From positions 14,697,845 through 14,761,844 of the forward strand of contig OZ020524.1 in the NCBI GenBank assembly GCA_963971425.1: a stretch of DNA of 64,000 nt. Direction: 5' to 3'. Under the pieces are notes generated by a model that was not told the origin of the DNA, searched no databases, and saw nothing but the letters and a program-made list of their open reading frames with translations. The DNA comes from Bryoerythrophyllum caledonicum. Taxonomy: Eukaryota > Streptophyta > Bryopsida > Pottiales > Pottiaceae. Position numbers and translations under genes: made by a program. Positions 22,165 to 32,667 of the stretch are shown here, in pieces. Position 1 is the first letter of the stretch, and the number at the start of each line of letters is the position of its first letter.

Positions 22165-22335
22165 CTACTTTTGGAGGGTAGCTATTGACTTTAGTGCACC
22201 CCCTAGATGCCGTTTTGTCCTTTAGGGGTCTAGATTTGGAGGGTAGCTATTGACTTTAGTGCACTCTTTAGATGTTATTTCCACCTTTTGGGGATCTAGT
22301 TTTGGAGGGTAGCTAGTGGCCTTTGTGTACTTAAG
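22165..22335. repeat. Tandem repeat, about 65 bp, three units
   Basis: TTGGAGGGTAGCTATTGACT starts units at 22171 and 22236; a diverged third starts at 22302. It lies just upstream of the ParB-like start codon on the minus strand, so it could be part of that promoter or of the border of an older element. Confidence 0.6.
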
Positions 22336-23423
22336 GGCCTTGGGCTCTTCTGTTAAGTACTCTTCTTTTTGTTGATGTGCTCGTGTCTTGCTTTCATTGC
22401 TTGTGACTAGAGTCTTTGTTGAGCTTGTGTGAATAGTTCGGGAGAGGGTTGAGTCCTCCTAGTGTGTCTTTGCTAGGTGTGCAAGGTTGTGACTTGTTGT
22501 GGGTTAGGTGATTGAGTGTGAGTAGAGACATCCCGAGGGGCTAGGATATCCGGGTTAGATAGGTAGAGTGACGTCCGAGACTTATGCTCTAGACTTTTCA
22601 CTAGTGGGACCGGAAAGAGTTGTTTTACCGGATGGGATCCGGAAAGCCCACGGCTATTTATGATAGCCTCCTTTAAGTGGGAAGTGTTCGGATTGGTGGG
22701 AAGGAGGGGGTGACATCCTCCTTCTCTCGGTACACCGGGAGACATCCCGGCTAAGCCTGAGTCCGGAGAATACCGGGATTATTACTGTTGCAGTGGATGA
22801 GTTCCGACGATCCCCGTGGAAGGTTTCTTTGCTCATATGATTTATTTAGTACTAACTTGTTGTGAGTCTTCTATCTTCTTGCTTTGATTCATTGGGTGTG
22901 GTTGTAGTTGGAACCCGGGCTTGCGTGACTAGTTTACCGCGACAATTTTCCGGTAGATTGTGAAGACCGGTGAACCGGCTGCGACCGTTTTAACTCTTTC
23001 AAGGTGTAGGGTTAGATTGTGGATATTGTGGCCTCTGGACTGCGAGAACTGAGAGCAGTGACTTTCCGGGCACTGTAAAAACTTACCGGAAATCTACTCT
23101 GACGCTCAACAGAGTATAACTGAAACACATGTGGTTACTTGTTATCGGTGACTAAGGTACTGGGGAAGCCATCCTCCGGGATGTGCCGAGGTATTATGTG
23201 CGAATTGTTGTTAAGATTTAAAGAGTTTGATGCACGTTAAAAACCCCTGGAAACAATCTGGTAAGGTGGGCTTACTTAAGGTTAATTTCGGTTAATTTTG
23301 AGAATAACGAACCACTAGACTACGACACCCACACCCGGCCATGGTGGCCTTCTCACACTATTACATAATCCGACGCATTTCCCGGCAACATTGCCAAAAT
23401 CCCTACACCAATGCACATATCGA
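22336..23423. other. Unassigned non-coding stretch
   Basis: No gene recognised and no ORF above about 90 codons with a family signature. The sequence is mixed and may be remnant LTR material. Confidence 0.3.
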
Positions 23424-23967
23424 TGTTAAAGGGAGGTTGATCTACTAACCCACTTTCACATAAACCCTAAAAACCCTAATGAAACCCTGATTTGCTCAAA
23501 ACTCCCTATAAAACCTCAAATCACGTCAGATTTTATTGGCTAGCTCATAGTTTTTACAAGGCAAAGTCTCTCCGACTCAATGTGACCTCAATTCACACTA
23601 CAAAAACCTCAATCTCTAATGTGTCTAAGCTCTAACTCCAAGTTCCAAGTAAAAGAGAGAGAGAGAGAGCTTCCAAGCTCCCCCTCCATGTGCACCAAAC
23701 CCTAACGGAAGTCATCCGGCAAATGAGTAGTGGACTGGATGAAAGTCATCCAGATGCCTAAGTTCATCCAACTGACGGATGAAACTGGTCAGGACGGAAA
23801 TCATCCAGTTGGCCAGGTTTCATCCAGCCAATCCAGTGGATGAACAACTATCCAGGAAGGAAATCATCCGCTTCGTCAGGTTCATCCACTGGAGAGCCAA
23901 AAACTCAACTGAAGTAAAAAACGAAAATTACTACACGGGTCCGCTAATCCTGGTTATCCGCTTAACA
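23424..23967 (-). repeat. 3' LTR of the Gypsy element
   Basis: 544 bp, bounded by TGTTAA...TTAACA. The first 185 bp match 39748-39928 with scattered differences, which fixes the left border. The inner border follows from the adjacent purine tract and the TG/CA ends. Confidence 0.75.
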
Positions 23968-23982
23968 TTATCCCCCTTCTAA
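23968..23982 (-). promoter_or_regulatory. Polypurine tract
   Basis: On the minus strand AGAAGGGGGATAA directly precedes the LTR start TGTTAAGC, as expected of the plus-strand primer site. Confidence 0.6.
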
Positions 23983-26900
23983 ACTACATCGGTCCTCCGA
24001 TGTTTGAGGATCCTAGGGCCTAGTGAAAGTATTTGTAGCCGAAAAAATCTAGGTCTCAAAAAACAAAACTTGGGAGGAAGTGACTCCCGGCTAACACCCT
24101 TCAGATAAGGTGGCACTGATGTACTCCTAGCCACTGGGAACGAAAACATTGCTGGAGATGTCGCCGGGTGCTCCAATGCCTGGTGTCGCTACCGGACTCT
24201 AGGTACCTCTATCCGCTGCTCCGGGGGTGCCGCGGGGTGTCACTTCTCTGGGAGGAGGGCATACCTCAACAGAGACCTGTGCCAGGCCCTTAACCCGAGA
24301 AGATATACCGGTCTTGAGAGCCTGATTGCTAGTCACTGCCGTGCCCAGGGTGTTCCGGAGGCTATCTTCAAGGTTGTTTGGCGCTCCAACACCTAGAGTG
24401 TGCACGGTTAAACTTCCGGGGTCGGAAGCGGAAGGTGGTCGGAACGGCACAGTAGGCGTATAGTGGCTGCGGAATCCCTTCCAGCCCTATGGAGGATAGC
24501 CAAACACGCATCCGCCATCTGAAGACACCGTCGAAGGGGCTGCCTCAATACCACTGGTGGGCATCTGAGTCAAGATGAGGCCGGACTCCTACTGCGACTC
24601 CAAGTCTCCAGCCAGGGAATCAAAATCCGGGTAGGCCGCTGAGAACCGGTTCAGGTACCGGCGATACCGAGCAACACCATCTGTGTAATGCTTCCAGGAA
24701 TCCCACAACAACCAGTGAGACGGGCCTATATGGCTGATCTGAATACCTGGATGAGTCAATGGAGTGAGGCCTCGCCACCGGTAGTCCTCCACTAAGAAGT
24801 AGTGGTCTAACATCAACTGGTCATGAGCCTTCAGCCTGGCGTTCACGAGCATCTCAATCTCCAGGCGCCGTAGCCGGGAAGCAAAGTTGACTGCCTCCGC
24901 CTGTCAGAACGCCTCCAGCTCCTATTGTGTTTGGGTCAGCTCAGCCTCCAGGGTGCCCACCTGATTCCTGGAGCCGGATATACTCTGACCTGGGTACGGT
25001 CCGGATCCACTGCTCAACATAAAGACTACGAATCTGGGTCGCCGTCATCAAATTCTGCTCCAAGGCGGTCACCAGGGCCTGCATGCCAACCGTCACCATG
25101 TGTGCAGTTGGAGGTGAGGATCCGCCCGGGGGTTCCAAAGGCCGACGGCTGGTGATGTCCGGGGTGTGATCGCTAGGAGCTGTAGCTGCCATCTCTACTT
25201 GTGGTGAGAAGGCGTGTGGAGCCTCTCCCAGAAGCAACTCGGTGTTGGTTGTGGCATCGCTAACTGGCCGTTCATCCAAAGTCGCTGCTAGCAACTGATG
25301 AGTCTCCAGTATGGAGTCGGAGGATAAAGTAATCTACTGCGGGGCCTCATCACTAGGGATCGGGTGGTAGATGCGCCGTCTCTTCGGGGCTGGAAGCTGG
25401 TCGGGTGGTGACTCTTGGAGTTTTGTCGGGCTGGAGTCCACTACGCCCTGCTCCAAGGTATCCCGCTCATGAGAGTCCATCTCATCGGTCGAGTTTGGCC
25501 CTGGTGACTGGTCGAAATCTCGTGATGGTCCAGCCCAGACTTGTCGAGTGGCTGGGTGCTCCTGAATGACGTCCAGGTCCTGATTGGGTCTAGGACGCTC
25601 TCGGATAATTGAGGGGATCGGTGTGGAGCCTACAATCCCTAGTCTTGTCTCCACCTCGGTCGCACTCCAACCCTTGGAGTCGCCGTGGCTCCTAGAAGTG
25701 CCCGTGATCAGCCTTTCTGTGGGAGCTAGAGTTTCCATGTAAGTGTCTTGACTCCCATCCTCCGCTGCCTCCTGATCATCGCTAGACTCCAAGACTACCC
25801 GGGAAGGGTCAGCTTTAGTGAATGAAGGCTCTCCATCAGTGGAAAACCATCTCCGGAGAATGGTCTCAATTAGCTGCGCACCTCGGATCTCCTTCATACC
25901 CTTGCGTGCCTGGCCCAGAACCCGTCTGAGACTACTGAGCACCAAAGGTGACCAGTCTACCACCTGCTACTTGGCTCAGGCTGCTTCATATAGGTAATGA
26001 AGCAGGTTTAGACTGGCGTGTGTGGTCGTCTTCTTCATGCACAAAACTTCCAAAAGGGCCTTGATCCTGGGCTGGTAGTGCTCTCGGAATCCGGACACTC
26101 GAACTCCATTCATCTACAAATCTTCATCGATCAAGGAAAACCTCTAGGCAATGCTCCACTTGTGCTCCTCATCCTCTTTGTAGGCCTTGAGCCGCTGGGT
26201 TCCAGTCAACCCAGATACCTCATGAATCACCTGTGATGTCAGTACCACCTCCAATCCTCTGACTCTGGCCCGAATAGGAACCAGAGCCCCTCCGGCCTTG
26301 TTCTCTGGTGGGATTATGCCTTCAATGAACTCTTGCACCAAGTCTTGGCGTGGCTCTGGCCAAGCATACTCGTTGAAGACTCCCAGCTCAACGTCACCGG
26401 CCTACTTGTCATCCCCGGTCTGCCTCCAGGGTTCCCACTGAACTCAGGGTGTGAAAGTCCAGACATATGCCGGCTCCTCCACAGCCAGCCTCTATGGTCC
26501 CCGAGTATACTTCTTGGCGAACCGCAACCGGGTTGGAGTGGAATCCCCACCATGCCTGGAGTCGCCACACCATCCGGACGCCCTGGTGCTGCAGGTGTGG
26601 CTGTCTCCGGTGAAGACAACTGCATGGCTCGGACTGGAGTCTGCCTGGTTACCCTTTGATGGCGTATCACCTGGAATCCTCTGGCCTCGCTCTCCGGAGG
26701 GCTGCCATTAGTCGGAGAAAGGAGAATCTGGCCTCCGAGCTGAGAAACTGACAGTGCACTGGGTGGTGTGATAAGTTCCGGTGGTGCGCCTCGTCCTGAT
26801 TCAACAACCACCAGAGTCTCCGACCGGGGTGTGACTGGGCTCCCTTGGAGTGATTGAATCACTGGATCCTGGAGACACTTGTCCGGCAGCAAAGGTGTCT

Positions 26901-27006
26901 CCCCCGTAGCTTCCACCGTTGCCATCAATCCGTACTCGAGTCCGGTCACGTATCTCCTGGGTTTGGTCCTATCAGTTGCCGCATAATCAAGGTTAGACTC
27001 TTCCAT
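23983..27006 (-). pseudogene. Extra ORF downstream of integrase (plant transposon protein-like)
   Basis: Long minus-strand frames with stops: about 27006-26314, then 26341-24941 in one frame, then 24852-24000 in another. The stretch EFIEGIIPPENKAGGALVP, followed by VRGLEVVLTSQVIHEVSGL and later THASLNLLHYLYEAA, resembles the plant transposon-associated domain in extra ORFs of some large plant Gypsy elements; this is a weak similarity from memory. The middle is Pro/Ser/Glu-rich and ends with a basic APKRRRIYHP. I count 11 TAG and one TGA as in-frame stops between 26.15 and 24.0 kb. No known enzyme motif was seen. Confidence 0.4.
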
Positions 27007-29650
27007 CCAATCCTGGAGAGTTAGTTTCGTCTTACCTGGTCAGTGTTTGTCTATGTCCAATCCCGCCCGGTAATACAAATGATCCTCCTCCCCAAGATCA
27101 CTAACTGGTTCCCTCTTTATCCGGTCTCGAATACCTTGGTGGAAATGGCTGGTTTTCCTCAACTCAAGCAGTCCCAAATCTAGGAGTTCCTTAATCGTGG
27201 GTTTATCGAGCCTAACTTTAGAAACCCTAATTTGTTTTGGAATCGAAAATTCCTTCCCTTCATATGTTAAGCACGTGTATTCTCTAAAACCTCCTTTAAG
27301 GCTTAACCAAATTTGTGGAAAATCAAAGGGCTGACCTGTGGTTCCCGGATCTTCCTCCAAACGTTCTTGTTTGGTGCTGGTCGGGCTAGGACTCGGGCTT
27401 CTTCTCGTTTGTTGGTAGTGTTCTCCTTCACCCTGTCGGCAAATGTTCGCCGCTTGACTCTCATGCCGGTGTGGTTCTTTTCCGAAATGCTGCCGGACGC
27501 TCCCGGCCTTATTCATCCCCTAGGTCAACTCCTTCCGCATCCTGTCGCCTTCGAACTCCCCCTTCTCACTTCTGGCATCGCGGCGGTGTCTGCGCACCTT
27601 CACCTCTGGCGGCACGTGATGCTCTTCCGGCACTACCAACCTTGTCGCGTCGTTGCCGCTCTTCCAGGGTGTCGGTGCCGCAAACTCTGCTCGTGCGTGC
27701 CAACGCACTTCCTCACACCTCGTCGCCTTCAATCTAGTTGGTGCCGATGGTGCCTTCAACCGCGTCGGCTCTACCGCCTTGATTTTGAGCTCCCCTCGCT
27801 CCGGGGTCTAGCTCCTCGTCCCGCCCCAAATCGTCGTCCTTCGAGTAGCCACCAACTCTTGCTCTTCTGTAGTCAGGTCCGGCCGCTCCTCTGCGAACTC
27901 CTCGTCACAGCCAGCGTTCTCTCCGACGATTGTCTCCGACTCCCATTCTACCTTTGACGTCGTTGGTGTCGACTTCACCCCCTGGCCGGTCCGTGTCTTC
28001 GTGGTTGCTGTGGATACCTGCACCTTGTTGAAGTCGTGCCTCACCGACTCGGCCAACGTCTTACTCTCCTCCTCGTCGCAACTGTTGTCTCCCTGCTGCG
28101 CCCTCACGAGCACCTTCCTTGCGCCTCCTTCGTCACCCAAACACCTCCACTGCAACCCTTCATTGGTGTCGCCGCACCTCTTCCTCTGCTGCGCCTTCGG
28201 TGCCTCCCCCTTGTCGTCGTCTTTGTGATGTGACTCAGTTGGCTCCTCCGGTGCGGCGATCGGTGCCGCCCCCTTCTCTTCGTCTTCTTTCTACAGCTCC
28301 GTTGACTCCTCCTTGGTGCGCGCCTTCGATGTCGCCCCCTTGTCGTCGTCTTTCACCTGCTCCCGCTCTTTGTTTGTGTCCACCACGCCTCCGACTACAG
28401 TGCCTCCGGCGTGCCTTTCTCTCGCCGTGAGTTCCTCCTACGTGGCCCTCGTCCCTTGTTCCTGCAACTCCTGGGTCTCGCTCTCCTTCGCGGACGTAGG
28501 ACGGGTTGTCTTCCTCGCGGCAGACTGATGCCGTGAAACCGGTCTTGCTTTCACCACCGACATGGCTGGTGCCGGCGTCACCTCTGCCACAGTTTGTATT
28601 GTAGGTGCGCGGTGCTGCTTTTTGCCGACGCCGCTTGCTACCGATCCACGGGTCGCCTCGCCCTCCTACTGCAATTGGTGGCTCGGGCTGCAACTCCCGT
28701 CGTTCGACCGAGCTAGTTCCCAGCTTACCTCGTGACTTCCTTCACCCTGGCCATGGCCATGGTCATGCGTGAAACCTTGGCCATATCCATGGCTCTCCCT
28801 ACTCCCAACTTCTCCTACCTCCAACTCTCTCCTTACATCCTCTACTCCAAAAATCCTCTCCCTACTGTCCAACTCCCAAAACCTTGAAATCCTAAGACCT
28901 TCTAAATTTAGTCCATAGTCGCCATAGCCAGCATCTCCCTTGCAACTCCTCTCCTCTCCAAAAACACCGCACCAAGAGTGTGGACACACTCTGTGGGGAT
29001 GGACTTAGGGTTTCGTCCCAGCTGAATGACCCTCATCTAAGTTGGATGAAAAATCAAAATTTTCATCCCTCATTTTTCTTTCCTCCCAATTTTGCGGCTT
29101 CTCTTTTTCTTCGGCTTTTTCTTTAGCTTTTTTGGTATCTTTTCTTTTTTTTGCTGCTTCATCCTTATCTTTTTCTTTTCCTGCATCTTTTTCTATTTTG
29201 TAATCTTTTCTTTTTCTCTTTTGAGACTTTTCCCCATGCTTCTTCTTTTCGTTTTTTTTTCTCTTCTTCTACCATGTTCTCCTTTTCTTTTTCCTCTGGC
29301 TAGCTACCCTGCTGCTCCTTTCTGACCAGCCTCTTCGCTATTTTATTTTTCCTTTTTCCCACTAACTTATTTGTCTCTTTTTTTTCTTGCTCCCGGCCAT
29401 CTCGTGTCTCCGGGACTAACCTAGGCTCTTTGTGATCATGTTGGTTTGTACCCGAGTTACCATAGGGCTCATGTTCGGGTTTGGATTTGGATTTCAGGCT
29501 GGACCTCGGCCGCTGCATCTTTTACCAATCTTGGTCCGGCTCCCGGTCTTGACCCGGACTGGATTCTACTCCCTAATCCTGCTCCTCTCCGGGGTCTGTT
29601 TCCAGGACTAGGTTCTATCGAAGGTCTTTTCCCTGGACTTCCCACAAAAT
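27007..29650. other. Internal Gypsy sequence without a recognised domain
   Basis: GC-rich from 27.5 to 28.7 kb, with several overlapping open stretches on both strands, none with a family signature. A strong pyrimidine/purine strand bias occurs at 29.08-29.40 kb (T/C-rich on plus). It probably links integrase and the extra ORF. Confidence 0.4.
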
Positions 29651-30952
29651 CTAGCTCGTTCCCGATTCTGGCTCCCAAACCACTTCCACAACGCCGCAAC
29701 CCAAGGAAAAACTCCAACTTGACTCCTCGATCTCCCGTTCCTCTCCCAAGTTGTTACTTACCTCGCCGGCTGTCATGTGGTATTCGGGTTCCGAGGTGTG
29801 GCCATCCAAGAGGTCTTGCTCCCTGGCACTCCCGGTCTCCACTGCGTAGTCCGGGTTGTCCGCACCACCATCCCCCTTCTGTTGCTCAACCAGTCCCCGA
29901 GTAGACTCATCCGAAGTGACGGTGACCAACTGGTCCTTCTCATAGAACCGGTAGGGCTTCAACTTGTTGATGTTAACGAGGATGGGATTGGGCTCGAAGT
30001 TGTCCACAGTGACCATGAGGGCCGTATTGTTGGGTAACCGGTACTGTATCCGGTAAGGCCCAAATCACCGGCTCTTAAATTTCCCGGCATGATCCTTGTG
30101 GCCCTTAGGATACCAGAGCACGTGATCTCTCAGCTGGAAATCCTTGTGCTTGTAGTTTTGCTGACTCCATAACGTCCGGTCCCATTACTTCTATCCAACC
30201 CAGTCCTGGGCTGAAGATCGGTAACTATCCATCTACTCCAAGTCCGCTACTCGGGTTGTCAAGACCCTAGTCGGGTTGTAGTCCGGCTGGCCCGTCAGCA
30301 TCTTTGTTGGCAGGACGTACTCCATTGGCAAAAGGGGGTGCAACCCGTACACCAGTTGGAATGGAGTATGCCCAATAGAGACCTTATACGCCGTGCGGTA
30401 TGAAAACAATACCGTTGGGAGGTGCTCGTCCCAGTTAGCCCGCTGCTCATTCACAAGTTTGGTCAAAAGCCGATCAACCACCTTGTTTGTGCTCTCCGCC
30501 TGGCCATTACCCTGAGAAAAAATATGGTGGATGTTCGGTGTTGGAGCAAGAAATGATCCACGAGGTATTCGATTTGCCTCGCTGATAAAATGGGATCACT
30601 GGTCACTGACTAATGTCAACGGACACCCGTAGCGAGTCAAGATTTGCTCATAGAAAAATCGGGAAGTAACCGCTGCCGAGTTGGTCTTTAGTGCCTGGGC
30701 TTCCACCCACTTTGTGGCGTAGTCGGTGGCTACCAAGATATACCGGCAGCCTGACCGGGATGCCATCGGGCCTCGCCTTGATGGAGCCAATAAAATCCAG
30801 CCCCCACTTCGTGAATGGCTCCGCTGGCATACTCGTCACCAATTGATCCAGGCTCGTGTTCGCCATCCCTCCGACCCGCGGGCCGCTGGCACTTATCACA
30901 TGCCCGACAATATTCCGAAACATCTTTGTGGAGGTTCGGCCACCAATAGCCG
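29651..30952 (-). pseudogene. Integrase, core and C-terminal part
   Basis: The minus strand shows the end of the HHCC finger (YCRACDKCQ), [34 protein letters not shown] (core Asp), a LVSDQ segment followed by TGA, then GNGQAESTNKVVDRLL (catalytic Glu region) and RTAYKVSIGHTPFQLVYG. The C-terminal tail has KSR-stop-FGPYRIQYRLPNN and NINKLKPYRFYEKDQ. At least two TAG, one TAA and two TGA stops, plus frame changes, make it non-functional. Confidence 0.75.
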
Positions 30953-30956
30953 ACGT

Positions 30957-32663
30957 TGTCCTGATGGAAATTCTTCCATCATGTACATACAAGTATTAGT
31001 CTTTATATGTGTGGGTTTTAATTAGTAAGGAGTTGGGATAATAGGGATTGGTCGTGGTAAGAACCACGGTTTGAAGATTTGGGCAAGTGTTAGCATGTAG
31101 GTGCTGCACCGCTCTTGTCACTGCTCAGGAGGGTAGGTAGCGGGTTGACTGGTATTTTTCCTGCCTCACTAGCGAGTCAAGCCGTGGGCCGCCCAACCAC
31201 TCGACGGGCTCGATCGGGTTCGAACCCGGACCGGCGGCAGCCACTGACCACAACATTTCCAGCCAACCAAGTCCACGACTTGGCGATCAAGTTGTGCGAA
31301 TCAACACCTTTATACGTCCGTACCATCAACTATTTTACGATCAGTTTTTTTATTTAGTTATTTTTTTATTTTACTTATCTTGTTGGTTGGAAGGTCTAAG
31401 TTTTTAGTCTTTCAATAAATAAAAAACTAGGGGATTTTATGTGGTTGAAAGTGGAAAGGATAAGAAAGTAATGAAGTACCTTGTGGGGTACTTTGGGTAG
31501 GGTGACATGGGTTGGAGTGCCCACGTCCACTTGAGGTGGAAAAGTTGGAAAAGAGATTCCTTAGTGTGTGTGTGTGTGCGGGTGAAAGAACAAGGGTTTG
31601 GAGCAGAACTTTGACTGTATGTAGCTCAACAAATTTTGTTCGCATGAAATTGAAAATTTAAGGGTTTGTTCTTTGTCTTCAGAGATTTCTATACTCGTTT
31701 CAAAAATTGAATTCGAAATTATGTAGCAAAAGTTATGAAGGTTTGTTTTTCTGTGAAAACCCGAGGCCATCCATTGAGAGGCAGAGGTTTGACAAGCGAT
31801 AACTTTTGCTGTAGCTCTTAGTTTTCTTTGAGATTTAGAGGGTGTATGCGTCTCTATCTTAGCTTTCTAGAAAGATATCACAATTGAAATTCAGAGTTTT
31901 GGGCAAGAAGTTATGGAGATCTGAATGAATATGTAAGGCAGAACTTTGAACGTCCACAACTTTTGGACAGTAGTTTGGAATGTTTCGAGATTTTCAGGAG
32001 TGTTAGCATATTGTGTTAGCTTTTCAAAGAGCTATCACACGTAGCATTTGGAGCTTCCAGCCATCTGTGGCGTCTATCTGAAGCTCACAGCCTAGTTTGA
32101 AGCATATTGTTGGGAGTTTTTTTTTACATCTTGAAGACTTTGGAGTTGAAGGATGGAAGAATTGAAGACTTGAGGCTTGAAGAGAAGAGAAGATGGAGAC
32201 AAGTGTGTTGTGGCTTGTGGTCCGATTTCTTTTTTTGTGATTCCAAGCCAGCTTTGGAGGCTAGTTGTATTTCAACTTTGTTTTTGTAAACTCTGTTGCG
32301 GCGAAGTGGGGTTAGTTGCCCACACGGTCGTGTTTATGTCGTTCCCACCGGTGAGGCACGTTTGTTGGTCACCGTGGGTTTGAAATTTAGGAGCCAACCT
32401 CCGGACGGTTCAGCTCGTGGTCTGGCCGTCCCGTTTTACCCGTCCGAAGCTGTGGGTTCTTATTACCTTACCTTTACCCTTAAACCTGTTAGAGCGATCA
32501 CAGGATAGGCCAACGGGGAGCAGATTGAAGACTTGAAGATTTAGAAGATCAGAAGATTGAAGACCTGAAGATTTGAAGATACGATTGGATTCCCGAGCAA
32601 ACAATCTCAAGTCGCAGCCAGATTCCCTGCGAATTCTCAAGGCGCTCCCCTCTCTACACGACA
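30957..32663. mobile_element. Insertion with TG...CA ends inside the integrase (solo LTR or small non-autonomous element)
   Basis: 1,707 bp starting TGTCCTGATGG and ending CTACACGACA, flanked by ACGT on both sides (30953-30956, 32664-32667). Taking out the unit and one ACGT joins the integrase finger in frame (KILD to VGYWWP), the usual spacing there. No gag or pol motif occurs inside, which suits a solo LTR or TRIM-like element. A 32.52-32.58 kb stretch repeats GAAGA(C/T)TTGAAGATT units. Confidence 0.65.
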
Positions 32664-32667
32664 ACGT

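Noticed and set aside
2722-27006. UAG/UAA read as Gln (altered genetic code)
   Set aside because: The lipoxygenase must end at Ile957 just before TAG, because its carboxylate binds iron, and the FAD synthetase also ends at TAG at the family's usual length. The TAG excess is confined to decayed elements.
27313-28693. Plus-strand genes in the GC-rich Gypsy interior
   Set aside because: Long frames here follow from high GC on both strands; products are Arg/Pro/Ser-rich without motifs, and the element is coded on minus.
31195-31262. tRNA gene at GGTTCGAACCCGGACC
   Set aside because: A B-box-like T loop is present, but there is no matching acceptor stem or A box at the right distance.
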